64,000 nt of DNA from Morchella semilibera (Eukaryota > Ascomycota > Pezizomycetes > Pezizales > Morchellaceae). The stretch is taken from positions 434,001 to 498,000 of the forward strand of contig CM018610.1 in the NCBI GenBank assembly GCA_009192285.1, written 5' to 3'. Numbering within the stretch: position 1 is the stretch's first letter; each line of letters starts with the position of its first letter. Under the pieces are notes generated by a model that was not told the origin of the DNA, ran no database searches, and worked only from the letters and a program-made list of their open reading frames with translations. The translations under genes and the position numbers were made by a program. Shown here one piece after another: positions 24,086-36,699 of the stretch.

Positions 24086-26382
24086 TGTGAGAGAGAGAGG
24101 TGTCTGGAGCTAGGGTGAGGGATAAGCTTATCGTCGTCCGTGGTTGTGGGTCTGGGGGGTGAGCTGGAGGGTCGTACCTACCTGCAGTAAAAAGCTGATT
24201 ATGACGGTGGGGAGGGTTCCCACTCTAGAGAAGAAAGCTTATTATTGATTGACAGTAGCTGTCACTACCCAATTGTGTAGAGTATGATCTCTCGATGCGT
24301 GGGGTAGGTTAATGATCACGGGCAGGTATCTAAGCTGTAAGTACAATTACGCGTTTTGTTTCGTATGTGGTGTGAGTGTGAGGCGAGTGGTTGGTTGGTT
24401 GGACGAACGACTCGAAAGTCTGGTCTGGACTTCTGGACCACCCGCCGGGAGTGTCGATTCGGAAGATGCATGGAAACGGCGGAATCGACAAAACACGTGC
24501 CGCAACGGCGCAGAGATGTAGGGAACGGTTTGATTTGTGAGAAAGACAACAGACGGGGGCATACGGGAGAGCGGGAGAGCGGTTCATTCGTTGAGTTATT
24601 CGATGATGGGGATCCTGATTTGTTTTCACACTCTCTCACTCTCTCACTCTCTCTCTCTCCACTCATGTCTGATGTCTCTGTCTCTGTCTCTGTCTCTAAG
24701 CTATATTATCATTATTTATGTACCAAGCTAGAGAAGTGCTACATTTTTCATTCCTCCAATCCAGAACTGAACAAGCGGCGTTGTGTGTGCACGGACAGAA
24801 AGACACAGACAGAAAGAACAAAAAAAAGAGTCCGTCATTCAATTATCTAACACTCAAACAAAATGGGCACATCTGACCTATCTGCAATTGAGGAAGAAGA
24901 AGAGGAGAAGGAGGACCTGAAGCCTAAAGTTAGATAAAAAAAGACAAAGCAAAACGGAGGTCATATGTTCTTATGATTGTGAATATCCTCCTCCCATCCC
25001 ATATGCTCTCCCTCCCTCTCTCTCATTCTCTCTCTCTCTCTCTCTCCCAGTTAGCTACACAGACACACACATACATACATGTACCTACAACTTTACCTCT
25101 AGCTAGGGCACTCTACCGACATCGTTAATAGTTATCCACCCTCCTCCCCCCACTCACCTGCCCGCCGTGAAAAAAAAGGCGGCTGCTGCAGATCCCATCC
25201 CTGCCTTGCGAACGCTCTGCTTGCTTGCCTGCTTACCTGCTGGCTGGCTGACTGGCTGTCTGGTGCCGAACCGAACTAGCTACGCTCCGCATCAACGTTC
25301 CTCAACCACCGGACGAACCAGGCCCCATTTTACCCACTACATACATGTATCCACCACGGTCATCATAGAAAAGTACCCTTCTCTACTCGTTGGCATATAG
25401 AGCACATACATTATCGATAGCCTCGGGAGTTTTTTTCTAAAAAGAAAATTAACAATCCCTCTTTTTTTTTTTTTTTATCTACCCTCCTTGCGCAATCAGC
25501 CTTGCTAATCGGAGGAGAGAGAAGGGGGTCCAGGACTCTCTCTCCCTTATCTGCCATTATCGGAGGTGTCTGTGTTGCGCAGCGTTGTGTTGGGGTGGTA
25601 CATCTCTACCTACAGTAGGTTGGCTTTTACTCTTTGGACAAGGTACGTCTTGTACTTTTATGTAACCTCTCTAGAGCACTTCCTAGAGTGCGTTTTCTCT
25701 GCTCTACATGTAGTCTGGTTGTTGCTGCTGGAGGAGAGATAAACCCTCACGTCACTCTCACTAGGAAGGAAACAATTCCCTCCCCTCTCTCCGCCTACAT
25801 GTATCTACGTAGTTGGTTATTCCTCTCTTCCGCAATTTGTATCATTGTACCAATCTTGTTGGGTCCCCCTTTTTAAAAAAAAATGTATAATCCCCACCCC
25901 CCCAACCATAGTCCCGCTACCCACGATTTTCAGGGGCAAAATCAGCACCACAAAAAAAAAAGAATAATTGAGAGAGGGGGTGGAACGGACCCGGAAATTT
26001 GGACTGACAGGGGTTGTTGTCCTCAGAAATCTCACTTTCCAATAAAATAAACCCAATAATCCAATCCGATCCAGCTTCCTTGCCCGGGGGTGAGAGAGGA
26101 GGGAGGAAGGACCGGGGGGGGCTACCAAAGTATTTACTTTACTACTACTGCTACACCTACCTATCCTACTTTACTTACTTTATACTTCCCTTTCCTCCCG
26201 TTTTCTCTCTCCCTTCTCTCTCTTTTCCTCTCTCCTCTTCCTATTCCTGCTCTGTCCAATTGAGTTCCCTACTCCCCCTAAAGAAACCCTCAACAGGAGC
26301 AAGAACCAAGAGACGAAGAAGAAGAAGCAGCAACAACAGCAAAAGTCCAGCAGGACCGACGCCAGCAAGCAAGCAAGCAGAA
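24086..26382. other. Long upstream region of HMG-CoA reductase with microsatellites
   Basis: No gene supported over 2.3 kb. It includes TC-rich microsatellites (about 24635-24660, 24677-24697 and 25012-25048), four TACATGTA palindromes (25076, 25342, 25705, 25796) and a dense C/T-rich stretch at 26190-26275 just before the start codon. A 24-codon acidic frame at 24862-24936 and other short ATG frames could act as upstream open frames if the leader is long, which cannot be shown from sequence. Confidence 0.45.
24635..24697. repeat. TC-rich / (TGTCTC)n microsatellite
   Basis: A run of CACTCTCT and TCTCTCTC units passes into repeated TGTCTC units ending near 24697. A second (TC)n tract lies at 25012-25048. 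Confidence 0.8.
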
Positions 26383-29300
26383 ATGCAGCTTCCCCTCCTC
26401 CCCCCATCGCTCACGACAAAGAAGCCGCCGCCGCAATGGGATCCATTCACGCCGCTGGTGCAGACGCTCTCAAAGAGCGCGTGCATCCACCCAATTCACA
26501 CGATCGTCATCATAGCTCTGTTAGCCTCGACGACCTACATCTCCATACTGGAGAACAGCTTGTTTGACCGCAGTGCCATGAAATGGGCCTTTGGTGGGTC
26601 GAAGAAGAATCTGTCGTTGATGGATGGGAGTGCTCGCGTTGCGGTGGGCGAGGAGACGCAATGGAAGTGGAAGGAGATTGGCAACGAAGGGTTTGAGGTG
26701 CGTCTTTTTTTTCTTTACTTTTTTTTCTTTCTTTAGTTGTGGCCTCATTGGTTCCCCTTTATCCTCAACGTTTTTGACGGCTTCATGCGAGATTTTTTTG
26801 CTTTTATTTTCGTTACTAACAAGGGTTCATTACAGTCTGCAACGCAGCTAGCTCTATTGACGCTCTCGTTTCCAAAGAGCTCGAATGGTTTCGCTGCACC
26901 GATTGCCCCGAATGGTTCCATTGCATCAATTGTCCCCTCAACCGAGGAGTCTACAATTGTTTACGCCCTCCCCTACGATCAAATCACTAGCTTCGTCAAC
27001 TCCGTCTCTGAATTACCTATTATCGATGCCGAAAAATCCGGGGATGGCGAGAAGACGCGGCGCTGGGTTATGCAGTCTTCCCGTAGCAATGTCTCTGGCA
27101 GTTGGGTAGAAAGAGCCCAAGGCACAATTGAAGATTTCAAGCAGTTGATTCAGGTATGATCTCATGAGTTACGCGGCCCCACCCTGATCCTCAACTAATG
27201 TTTTGTTGGGTAGAATGCCGATCCGCTTGACATTGCGATTATGTTTCTGGGATATCTCTCGATGCACCTTACTTTCCTGTCGCTATTTTTGTCGATGCGC
27301 CGGCTAGGGTCTAACTTCTGGCTTGCCGCGACCGTTTTGTGCTCGTCCAGCTTCGCCTTCTTGTTCGCATCGATTACGACGCATAAGCTTGGTGTTCCTA
27401 TCAACATGGTTCTCCTTTCCGAGGGGCTCCCATTCTTGGTGGTAACAATTGGATTCGAGAAACCCATTATTCTTACGAGGGCTGTGTTGGAAGCTTCATT
27501 GGCCTCGCAAAAGAAGAAACAGGGTAATTCCTCCATTCAGAAAGCCGTCCTCACCGCCGTCCAGGATAAGGGGTTCCAAATTGTCCGCGATTACGTCATC
27601 GAAATCATCGTTCTTGCTCTCGGCGCCGCGTCAGGGGTTCAAGGTGGGCTGAGGCAGTTCTGCTTCCTCGCCGGGTGGATCTTGGCGTTCGACTGTATCC
27701 TTCTTTTCACTTTCTATACGGCGATCTTGGTTGTCAAGCTCGAGATCAACAGGATCAAGCGTCATGTGGCGCTCCGTAAGGCTCTCGAGGAAGATGGCGT
27801 CAGCCACACAGTGGCGGAGAACGTCGCTAGGTCAAACGAGTGGCCGCGCCAGAGCACAAAGAACGAGGATGGCACCACTGACACTACCGATGATGGCACC
27901 GTTGTATTCGGAAAGCGCGTCAAGGACTCTAGTGTTGGTAGATTTAAGGTATTGATGGTTTCCGGATTCGTCCTAGTCAATATCTTCAATCTATGCACTC
28001 TTCCATTTAGGGATAGTGGTAGCTCGACGGTTATTGCGCAGGAGACTGAGATTGTCATTCCGGATGTAGATGTCTGGAAGGTTGCTGGTAGTGCGTTGGA
28101 GTTTCTGCTTCCTGTTGATGGTTCAACTGTTGTTACTGTTCTGAGGCCCATTGAGTATGAACTGCGCCTCCACAGTGCCAGCTACCCTTCTGCATCTGTC
28201 GATGGCCGTGATTCAGTTCTTGGTGATTATGATGGGTCCGAATTGTTTGTAGAGGGTGTTGGAAGCAAAGTTGTTGAGGGATTGTTGAAGAGCTTGGAAG
28301 ACCCCGTTTTGAGCAAGTGGATTATCGTTGCTTTGGCTCTCAGCTTGGTTCTCAACGGATATCTGTTCAATGCTGCGAGATGGAGCGTGAAGGAGTCGTC
28401 GCAGACACTAGAGGCTGAATTGAACCAGAAGGCAAAGAAGGCCCAGGACACCGAGGATAAGCCCCGCCCCGTTGAGCGTATTTTGGCCGTAAACTGCACA
28501 TGTGGCGGTGCGAAGCAAAGATCTGTCGAAGGGAGTGCTGCCCAGGCAAACACCCCCGAACCTGGCCGCACAGTCGCCGAGTGTGAGGCCCTGCTAAAGG
28601 AGAAGCGCGGAAAGGATCTCAGTGACGTTGAGGCAATCGAACTCTCCCTCCGCAATAAGATTCCCGGTTATGCTTTGGAAAAGACTCTTGCGGATACCAC
28701 CCGTGCTGTCAAGATTCGACGATCTGTTATTTCAAGGAACCCCGCTACTGCCGATAAGACTGCTCTCCTGGAACGATCACTTCTGCCATACGAGAACTAC
28801 GACTACGACCGTGTTCTTGGTGCCTGCTGTGAAAATGTCATTGGTTACATGCCTCTCCCTGTTGGTATTGCTGGGCCTCTTAACATCGATGGCGAAGACT
28901 TCTTCATCCCCATGGCCACCACCGAAGGTGTTCTTGTCGCTAGTACTTCCCGTGGTTGTAAGGCTATCAACGCTGGCGGCGGAGCTTTTACCGTTCTTAC
29001 TGGTGATGGTATGACTAGAGGACCTGTTGTCGAATTCCCAGATGTCCGTCGTGCTGGTGCCGCAAAGAACTGGGTCGACAGCAGGGAAGGACAGGCAAAG
29101 CTCAAGAAGGCATTCGACTCCACCTCTAGATTCGCAAGGCTCCAAAACATCGGCACTGCACTCGCTGGAACATACCTTTACATCCGATTTAGAACCACCA
29201 CTGGTGACGCTATGGGGATGAATATGATTTCCAAGGGTGTTGAGCACGCTCTGCACGTTATGAGCACCGAGTGTGGTTTCGACGATATGGCTATCATCTC

Positions 29301-30035
29301 TGTTTCCGGAAACTACTGCACTGACAAGAAGCCCGCCGCTGTCAACTGGATCGAGGGACGTGGAAAGAGTGTGGTCGCTGAAGCAATTATCCCCGCTGAT
29401 GTTGTCAAGAGCGTTCTCAAGAGTGATGTCGAGTCCTTGGTCGAGCTGAATACCGCAAAGAATCTTATTGGATCTGCTATGGCTGGAAGTGTTGGTGGTT
29501 TTAACGCCCACGCTGCAAACATCGTTACCGCATTGTTCTTGGCCACCGGACAGGACCCTGCTCAGAATGTCGAATCGTCTAACTGTATCACTGTCATGAA
29601 GAGGTAAGCTTATCATTTATCCCTGATTGTCGTTAGTTGAGCCTTCTAACATCCCACAGAACCCGCGAAGGTGCTCTCCAGATCTCCGTCTCTATGCCCT
29701 GTATCGAAGTCGGCACCATCGGAGGTGGTACAATCCTCGAGCCTCAAGGTGCCATGCTCGATCTTCTCGGTGTCCGCGGTGCCCACGCCACCAACCCCGG
29801 TGATAACGCTCGCAAGCTTGCCCGAATTATTGCCGCCGCCGTCCTCGCCGGTGAGCTCTCACTCTGCTCCGCGCTTGCCGCAGGACACCTCGTGAGGAGC
29901 CACATGGCCCACAACAGAAGCACACCCGCGAGTCGCGCAGCGACACCGGCACCCCCAGACACACCTGTGGGACTGACAATGTCAACAATTAAGAACAAGC
30001 AACTCGGCGAGCTGAAGATGACGCCTGCAAGTTAG
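26383..30035 (+). CDS. HMG1: HMG-CoA reductase (NADPH), sterol-sensing type
   Basis: Four exons (26383-26697, 26836-27153, 27214-29603, 29660-30035) give 1132 residues. It reduces HMG-CoA to mevalonate, the rate-limiting step of ergosterol and isoprenoid synthesis, in the ER membrane. Residues 30-60 ([20 protein letters not shown]) form the first span; the sterol-sensing-type membrane domain runs from about 215 ([17 protein letters not shown]) to 390, and another span sits near 580-600. The catalytic domain is complete: [20 protein letters not shown] at about 751, TTEGVLVAS near 780 with the catalytic Glu, MGMNMISKG, the catalytic Lys in [19 protein letters not shown] near 914, and [14 protein letters not shown]. 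The C-terminal catalytic His with the adjacent regulatory Ser is in [11 protein letters not shown] near 1089. The start is placed at [10 protein letters not shown] because upstream in-frame sequence is low-complexity. Confidence 0.98.
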
Positions 30036-32238
30036 TAGAGGGAAAGTGCGGAATATAAAGAAAGTTTCTAAACTGGTATGGAATTGGACGTGTTACGCCT
30101 TAAATGATATATTGTGCATTGGTTCGTTGGTTGGACGGTTGGTTTTGGCTATTTGGTTGGGTTTTTCTTTACACCTTTTTTTTATAATGAAATTTTTTTT
30201 CTCCTACCCCTCCTCCTCATACCTCTCTCTCTCTACCTCTCTTGTTATATCTTTCCTCTTTTGGTGGGAGTGTGCTCAGTATTGGGGTTGGCGTATGCGT
30301 GCGCATTCGTGTTTTTTCTACTCGTTTTGCAGTTGCAACTATTTATTTGTTGCGAGCAGGTAAGAAGGAGGCGAGCGCGACGATTGTGGTGAAAGTTAGG
30401 GAGGGGGAGTTTTTTTTTTTTTGAATTTCTCTTCATTTTTTTGTGTGTTTTCTTCTTTTTATAGTGCACGCGTGTGTGTGTGCAGCAGCTATGCATGCTT
30501 CACTGTATCTTGTATATACATGAAGGTATCCGTATCGTCTCGTTGGTAAAACGAAGGTGAGGGGGCTTGTGTTGGGAATAATTAGAGTGGGGTGGATGTA
30601 GTGGTATGTGGAAAGGAGTGAGGGAGAGGGAGGGAGGGAAGGAAGGAGGGGGGTGAGGGGGTGGGGAAGAGAAAGAATAAAAAATAACTTAATAATTTAC
30701 GTTGATGTCTGTGTGTCGTGATGCCGGAATGCGTGGGGCAATGGTAGTGGCTTGAAGATGCTCTCTCGAGTCCTGCTCTACAGTGTGAAATGGGGATTGG
30801 TTGGGCGGAGGGAGAAGGGGGGCCATGCGGGGTAATATGGCCCGCGGAGGTCGAGCGTGAACCAGAATGATACTTCGTGTCCGTGGTTTCGTTGCTGGTT
30901 TCTAATGGCACGTTTTTCTGCTTGAGGGTGTCCTATGTATTTTTTGTTACTGTCTTTAGAGGAATCCGTGGCTGCTGGGGACTTTTATTTAATGCATTAT
31001 CTGCCTTTGGCTCTGGTAGATATATACCCTTCCGTCAAAAAGGGATTAACCCAAGGTTGCAATTGGTTGGTACACGCCTGCTGGTTCGCGGATCACGACC
31101 CAGGTTTCTGGGAACCATGCTTGAAGACGTTAAGCCCACGTATGTCGTGCAGATATGCGTTCCGACAAAGCTTGTTTATCCTGCAGCTATCCCACGGGTG
31201 GTACTCTGTCCATCGGTAGACCACTGAGCCCAGCGAAGAGAGGAGCAATTGGTGGCTATGTACATGTATGTATATGCTACGTGCCGAAAGACAACAGACC
31301 TCAAATTCTCTCCGTTCTCGAGGACCCCTAGATTACTAGAGGTGAGGCCAAGTCCCGCGATGTGCCTGCTGAACGGCTTGTGTAGTCTGGCGGCGCAGCT
31401 AACACAAAGGCAGCGGGAATTGAGGCTTATCCCTCCTTGTTCGAGTAGCTACCGTCAAGTGTAGCTCTCCGCTGACTTGACTGTTTAGCAGCTGTGTACA
31501 TACACTACAGGATGTAGACGTAAAGCTTTCCCCCCCTCCTTTAGCTGCCCCCGGCCGAGCTTCTCCCATCAAGTGTAGCAGGAAACAACGCAAATGTTGA
31601 TTTAACTTCCAACGGGTGATGATGGTTTGGTGTAAGGGGAAGAAGGCATCCTGGGTTTTAAATTTGGGGAGTATGTCCCTACGTCACCCACTTCTTTCAG
31701 AGTTCGATGTAACGTCATTAAATATCACTCGGTGAGGGCCAAGCCACTGACCCTTGAGCGGAAGCAAGCGGCTTCCATCTCGCCTGGGTTGCTTAGAAGG
31801 TGGTCTAGGCCTTCCAGACAGGGCCTGCAGGGCTGACGGATTAGTCAAAACCGACGTCCGCGGCTGCTCAGTCCCTGCCAGCGATGGCGGCTTTAATATT
31901 TGAGATCGTGGTATTCGTCATTTACGTGATTAATTAGGGAGATCCAAGGGCCCTGATGCTGCTGCTAGTATCGAGAGCCCGGGCTTGTAGATTCCGTGTC
32001 TCAATTTCTACCTCATTACATGACATGGCACAACTGTCGCTTCCAGGCAAGTTTCAGACACGCAGTATATCTCGGGCGATTGTGCTAAGCTCAAGGGCTT
32101 AAAGTTTCAGTAGTTATGCAAGATTATTATGGATTCACCTCAAGGCTGAACCCAGGAGGAAGACAAGCTAGTATACACGGGATAAAACTGCAAGATATGG
32201 GATGGTATTATGAGTGCCATCAACTACAAATTTGATTG
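30036..32238. other. Intergenic between convergent HMG1 and GPX genes
   Basis: No supported gene over 2.2 kb. It carries T/G-rich tracts after HMG1, a purine-rich block at 30610-30680 and TACATGTA at 31261-31268. The open frames at 30877-31227 and 30935-31219 overlap on the same strand and neither looks like a protein family I know. Confidence 0.45.
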
Positions 32239-33108
32239 CTATTCGGTCTTCGCCAGCTGGCTCTCAATGGCCGCGACCAAGGACTCTGGCTTGGTTGTTG
32301 AGGCCCAGCGCTCAACAACCTTTCCGTCCCTACCAATGAGGAATTTCTCTGAATTGATGTTAGGATGTTTTCTGAAGCTTAGTTCTACACGCGAGTCTTA
32401 CCGTAGTTCCATTTGATCATTTTAATTCCCATAAGGCCGGACTTCTGGCTCTTGAGGTATCTAAGGCGGTGCCTTGTTAGAAATAGTTATGGGATGCAAT
32501 GGGGGAAAGGCGTAATACTCATAGACTGGAGAAGCCTTGTCACCGTTCACATCGATCTTTCCAAGAATAGGGAACTTGATACCGTAGTTCGTTCTTCGGG
32601 AATAGTCAGAAAAATGGTTCAGGCAAGTTGTCAGGATCAAACGGGGGTGTCATACGTGCAGAACTAAATAATTAGGGTCAGCACAAGAGAGTTCTAGAGG
32701 CAAAGATGGGTAGGAATTTCATACATTTTGAATCTCCTCGGCAGTGCCTGGCTCCTGTCCACCAAACTGGTTGCAGGGAAACCCGAGAACGACAAGTCCT
32801 TGGTCCTTGTATTTCTCGTAGAGGTTCTCGAGGCCCTCATATTGCTATAGGGAAAGATTGGATGTTCAGCATTCATATTTTACTCGATGCCTTGCGGCAG
32901 AATGTACTTACATTAGTGAAGCCGCACCTGTATCACCATCCCTTGTTAGAAAACCAATGCAGCAGGTTTTGCGAAAGAAAAAAGGGGTGTATTACTTGCT
33001 GGCAACATTGACAACCAAGACGACCTTGCCCTTGAGCTCTGAGAAGTCATATTCCTGGCCCTTAGAATCGAGGGGCTTCAAATCGTAGAAAGTAGTAGCA
33101 GATGCCAT
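32239..33108 (-). CDS. Thiol-dependent glutathione peroxidase (Hyr1/Gpx3 type)
   Basis: Seven exons (32996-33108, 32912-32927, 32725-32844, 32656-32663, 32519-32593, 32402-32460, 32239-32348) close to 166 residues. The peroxidatic Cys39 lies in NVASKCGFTNQYEGL, followed by [18 protein letters not shown] (Cys67 and the catalytic Gln), resolving Cys85 in [14 protein letters not shown], and the Trp of MIKWNYEKFLI. Cys replaces selenocysteine, as in fungal enzymes that use thioredoxin to reduce peroxides and that relay peroxide signals to AP-1 factors in yeast. There is no N-terminal presequence, so cytosolic. Two exons are microexons of 16 and 8 nt, both required for phase and for the catalytic and resolving Cys residues. 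Confidence 0.95.
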
Positions 33109-34495
33109 TGCGATATTTTTGTGAGAGAGGTGTTTGTGTGTATAAGAGTGTGTGTATACCTGAATGTGGTTGATGTATAGTGGAAGATGTGAGAGGAAGA
33201 AAGGTCTGAAAGGAAGAACAAATACCCTCCAGGACGGGTGAAAGAGTTAACCCGTCCCGAGCTCGGCGATCTGGATGCTGTCATATGTCATCGAACGTTC
33301 CTTCGGCAAGCGAGATGCCTGCTCATCATTTCCATCTTACTGAGGGATGACCCGGCCCTAACCCTGTCCACTCAACCACCACCGGTTATCGTCATGCAAG
33401 TATTTGTCAAGATATCGTTGGAGGAGAGTCTCAATATATGAAACAATGTTATTTCCCTCGCCGCCGCTGGCTTGTGGTCATAAAAGATCAATTATTATAT
33501 TACATTGCTTAAGATAACAGGTAGCGGGTACTGGGCTAGATTTTCCCTGTCTATATCTTATTGTACGTTTTAGCCCCATAATAGTTAATTTTCCCCTTCA
33601 ATGCGAATACGCCATCCGTCCGAGGTACTACTGTTTTGTAAGCCTCAATGTTTACTACATGTACTGGACCCGATTCAGTGACTCTAGCGCCCTTCCCGAT
33701 CGGGATTATTTATTATATCTGTAAGCAAACCTGTCTTCATTCTCCGAAGAATCTAGAGCTCTCCCGCTGATTGATTGGCCCTTGTTTTTTTGTTAATATT
33801 CTCTCTGGCTAAGTGTAGAACGGAAAGACGAAGCGGATTTAAAACAGCTAAAGAAGGTACGGGGGGTGGCAAAGATATGAAGAATCTCGAAGAGGGCAAG
33901 GGCGAGCGAGACAGGGGATCGACTGAGGGATCAAGGAGAGTTATGAAGGGTGTATAAGAGGCAACTAGATATAGTGCGGGGGGGGTTCGTTGCGGGACAC
34001 GGGGAAGGAAGAAGGAAGGTAGAAGGGGTCGTGTATCCAGTCGTTTTTCTACGAGGCTACTCCACGTCTGTTGCTCAACCTCGAAACTTTTAGGCCTGAC
34101 CCCAAGTACCCCAAGGTGCCCCACGCTGCCCCGACCCTACAGGTCAAATCTGGAGCAGGAACCATAGAAAGAGCGGGCGAAGAGGTGGCCAAAGAGCAGT
34201 GAGGAAAAGGTGGTAGGTTGTGACAGCATGATAAGAGAGTAGAAGGCAGAGGAAGGGAGCAGGGCAGCAAGTAGACAGCAAGAGTGTAGAGGGGGGGGTA
34301 GTTAAGGATATCAACACCGAGCGCACCTTACAACGTAGTTAAACCTAAACTATTATTATTTGTACGAAAGTAAGAACGCCGTACGCCCTATAGATGGTAT
34401 ATAATGCATCACAAACAGAAATATTGTTACAAATTGAATAATAGTTTCCCGATAACCTACAAGTACTCACTCACTCATTCTTAGTCTACTCGTGT
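33109..34495. other. Intergenic
   Basis: About 1.4 kb upstream of the peroxidase gene and downstream of the CDK8 gene. TACATGTA at 33656-33663. Purine-rich stretch 33820-33960. Open frames up to 123 codons on the minus strand are Ser/Pro/Leu-rich and appear compositional, not coding. Confidence 0.45.
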
Positions 34496-36090
34496 TCAGC
34501 CTTCCTTAATTCTCTTCCTGGAGCCCCCTAACGAATCGTCCGGCAATCCGCTTCTCTTTGTCCCTGGTAATGATATATCGTTGTCGTCCTGACTTACTCT
34601 GCGGTGAGGATATTCAGTTGCCTGGCTCTCAAATGCACTGTTTTAAAAAGGTAAGCTCAAGACCTATATGGAATGGAATATGAACGGCGGGGGGACACTT
34701 TACTTCAAAGTCAATTTAGCACCCTCAGTGAAATATGGATGCTCCAGCGCTGCTTGTGCGGTCAGTCTTTGGGTTGGGTCATAATTTAATAGGCCCGATA
34801 ACAGTTGAAATCCTAATGCATTTGTAGCGCCGATGTTATGATACCACCCTTCAAGGACATTCGCGGATGGCTTGAAAACTTGCAACTGATTGTACTCGGG
34901 CTGTTGGGTAACACCAGGCCACCTCTCCTCTACAAAACTATTGTAAATTCTAGGCCTTGATAAGTTTGAGTGTGCAGGAGGTTAACTTACTGGTAGGTGT
35001 TCCAAGTATCTCAATAATCTTCTGCATCTGGTTTCTTTGAAACGGCACGGTACTTTTCTTTTCCATCTTTGCTTCTTCTCCCTTAAATATTGGCCTCAGA
35101 GCCAACAATTCAGCAAAAATGCAACCCACAGCCCAGAGGTCGATTGCAGCAGTGTAATGTTTACTACCAAGCAGCAGCTCAGGGGCCCTGTACCATATTG
35201 TCACAACAACCTTATCTCCAGTATATAGACTCTGTAGTGGTTTCCAAAACAACCTCGCCAGACCCAGGTCTCCAATCTTGACCTCGCCTGCGGCAGTAAC
35301 CATTATATTTGCTGGTTTAAGATCCCGATGCAAGACCCAGTTTTGGTGAAGATAGGAGACACCATTAAGTAGTTGCCAAAGAATAGATTTTACAGTCGCT
35401 TCCGGTATTAAGCGGCGTTCTGGGTGCGAGTGGAAATGTACTATTTGCTACGAATAATTAGCGATATAGGCCATTATCTACTAGTTAACAGAATGCAGTA
35501 CCAAAAGGTCGTGTTCGGCGTACTCAAAAACCATGTAAATGCACTTGTCTTCTAATATGATCTCGTGTAAATGAATGATGTTCTCGTGGCCCAATTCACT
35601 ACATAGCTACAGCGCCGAGTCAGCCTTGAGCCAAAGTATCGAGGAATATACCCACAGCCATTTCCCTACAAGCAGATTGAGATATCCCCGTGTACTGAAT
35701 AATTTCGCCTTCTTTGTCCGGTTTGAACCTATTGTAGAAAGGAGCAAAACCAAATTAGAATACTAGCCGCGTTTACCTAGAATATAGCGGGGGAGGGAGA
35801 ATAAGTCTTACTTTTTGATGGCGAACTCTTTGTATTCCCCGGGAGCTTACTCCTTGCCTTGTAAACTCTACCATACGTACCGCTTGAGATAAACCCGATT
35901 ATCTGGTAGCGGTCCAGGACCCGAACTTTACTTCTATAAGGGGGCATATCGTGTACTCGAAGCGTCTCAAACAAAAAATACGGTGCTGGTCGAGGCGGAA
36001 GTGGTGGACGGGCCGGTAGTGGTGGTGAGTATGACAGTGAGTTTGCAGACCGGGTTTCCGCAGCGATCGTACTTGTCGACGTTGAGCTCC
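34496..36090 (-). CDS. SSN3: Mediator kinase CDK8/Ssn3 (first exon not found; one-base frameshift)
   Basis: Visible exons: 35812-36090, 35656-35728, 35502-35606, 34991-35447, 34704-34929, 34496-34637, encoding at least 426 residues. The kinase domain starts [20 protein letters not shown]; the ATP Lys is in [14 protein letters not shown]; the catalytic loop reads [14 protein letters not shown], the metal motif [11 protein letters not shown] and the activation segment [17 protein letters not shown]8-specific features are [40 protein letters not shown] and the C-terminus [19 protein letters not shown] ending SRKRIKEG. It phosphorylates RNA polymerase II and transcription factors within the Mediator kinase module with cyclin C. 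Between YKARSK and the EFAIKK lysine the frame shifts: one base is missing near 35843-35850. A Pro/Ser-rich extension precedes the kinase, entering from an upstream exon I could not locate. Confidence 0.93.
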
Positions 36091-36699
36091 CTAGTTATCG
36101 CATGCGGCCAATCAGTTGAATCCTATTGGGAGGTGCCAAACTAAGTGTAGCGGTCTTTTTCGTCGCCAGGGACTCTGCGGACTAAATCGTGGGGTTGATA
36201 GCGATATGTACCTACTCCTTCTATGTTGTTCAAGGCAGCTCAAATCAGCCTTAATTCACCTCCGGGAAAATCGGTCACAGAGCCGCGGAAGACTTGTGTG
36301 GCTTGTTATGGGGGATCTGAGGTTCTGTGTAACATTGGCTGTTGAGCATTGCAGCCAGGTACATAAATGGAAGCCTTTCCACATATCGTCGCGTCGCCCA
36401 ACTTCTAAACCACAGGTGAGCATCCAGCATAGAGTAGTAGAGGAGGCATAGTTAGTAGCATAGCTCACAACTTCTCATCCGCCGATTTCCTGCTCGAGAG
36501 AAAGGGACTCGAGGAGGAGTACGCGTATACACTCACAGGAATCTGTACTCTTTCTATAGTACGCTTATATTTCGCCGCACAATACTCTCTCCATCTTATA
36601 AGAACACCCCCCTTCCCCCGCTTCTCCTCCTCTTTTTCATCTTACTACCCTTCACTTCTTTCAACATCACTGAGTATAACTATTATCGTGATTCCCAAG
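36091..36699. promoter_or_regulatory. Upstream region shared by CDK8 and transporter genes
   Basis: The two genes diverge here. The missing first exon of CDK8 must lie in this stretch or further right. No single short frame stands out as that exon. A pyrimidine-rich tract at about 36600-36665 precedes the transporter start. Confidence 0.45.

Noticed and set aside
24862-24936. 24-codon acidic frame
   Set aside because: Too short to support as a gene; could be an upstream open frame or chance in a GA-rich tract.
26014-26382. In-frame upstream extension of HMG-CoA reductase
   Set aside because: Low-complexity Tyr/Ser/Lys sequence unlike the family N-terminus; [10 protein letters not shown] is the better start.
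28777-29616. 280-codon minus-strand frame
   Set aside because: Exact antisense of the conserved HMG-CoA reductase catalytic domain.
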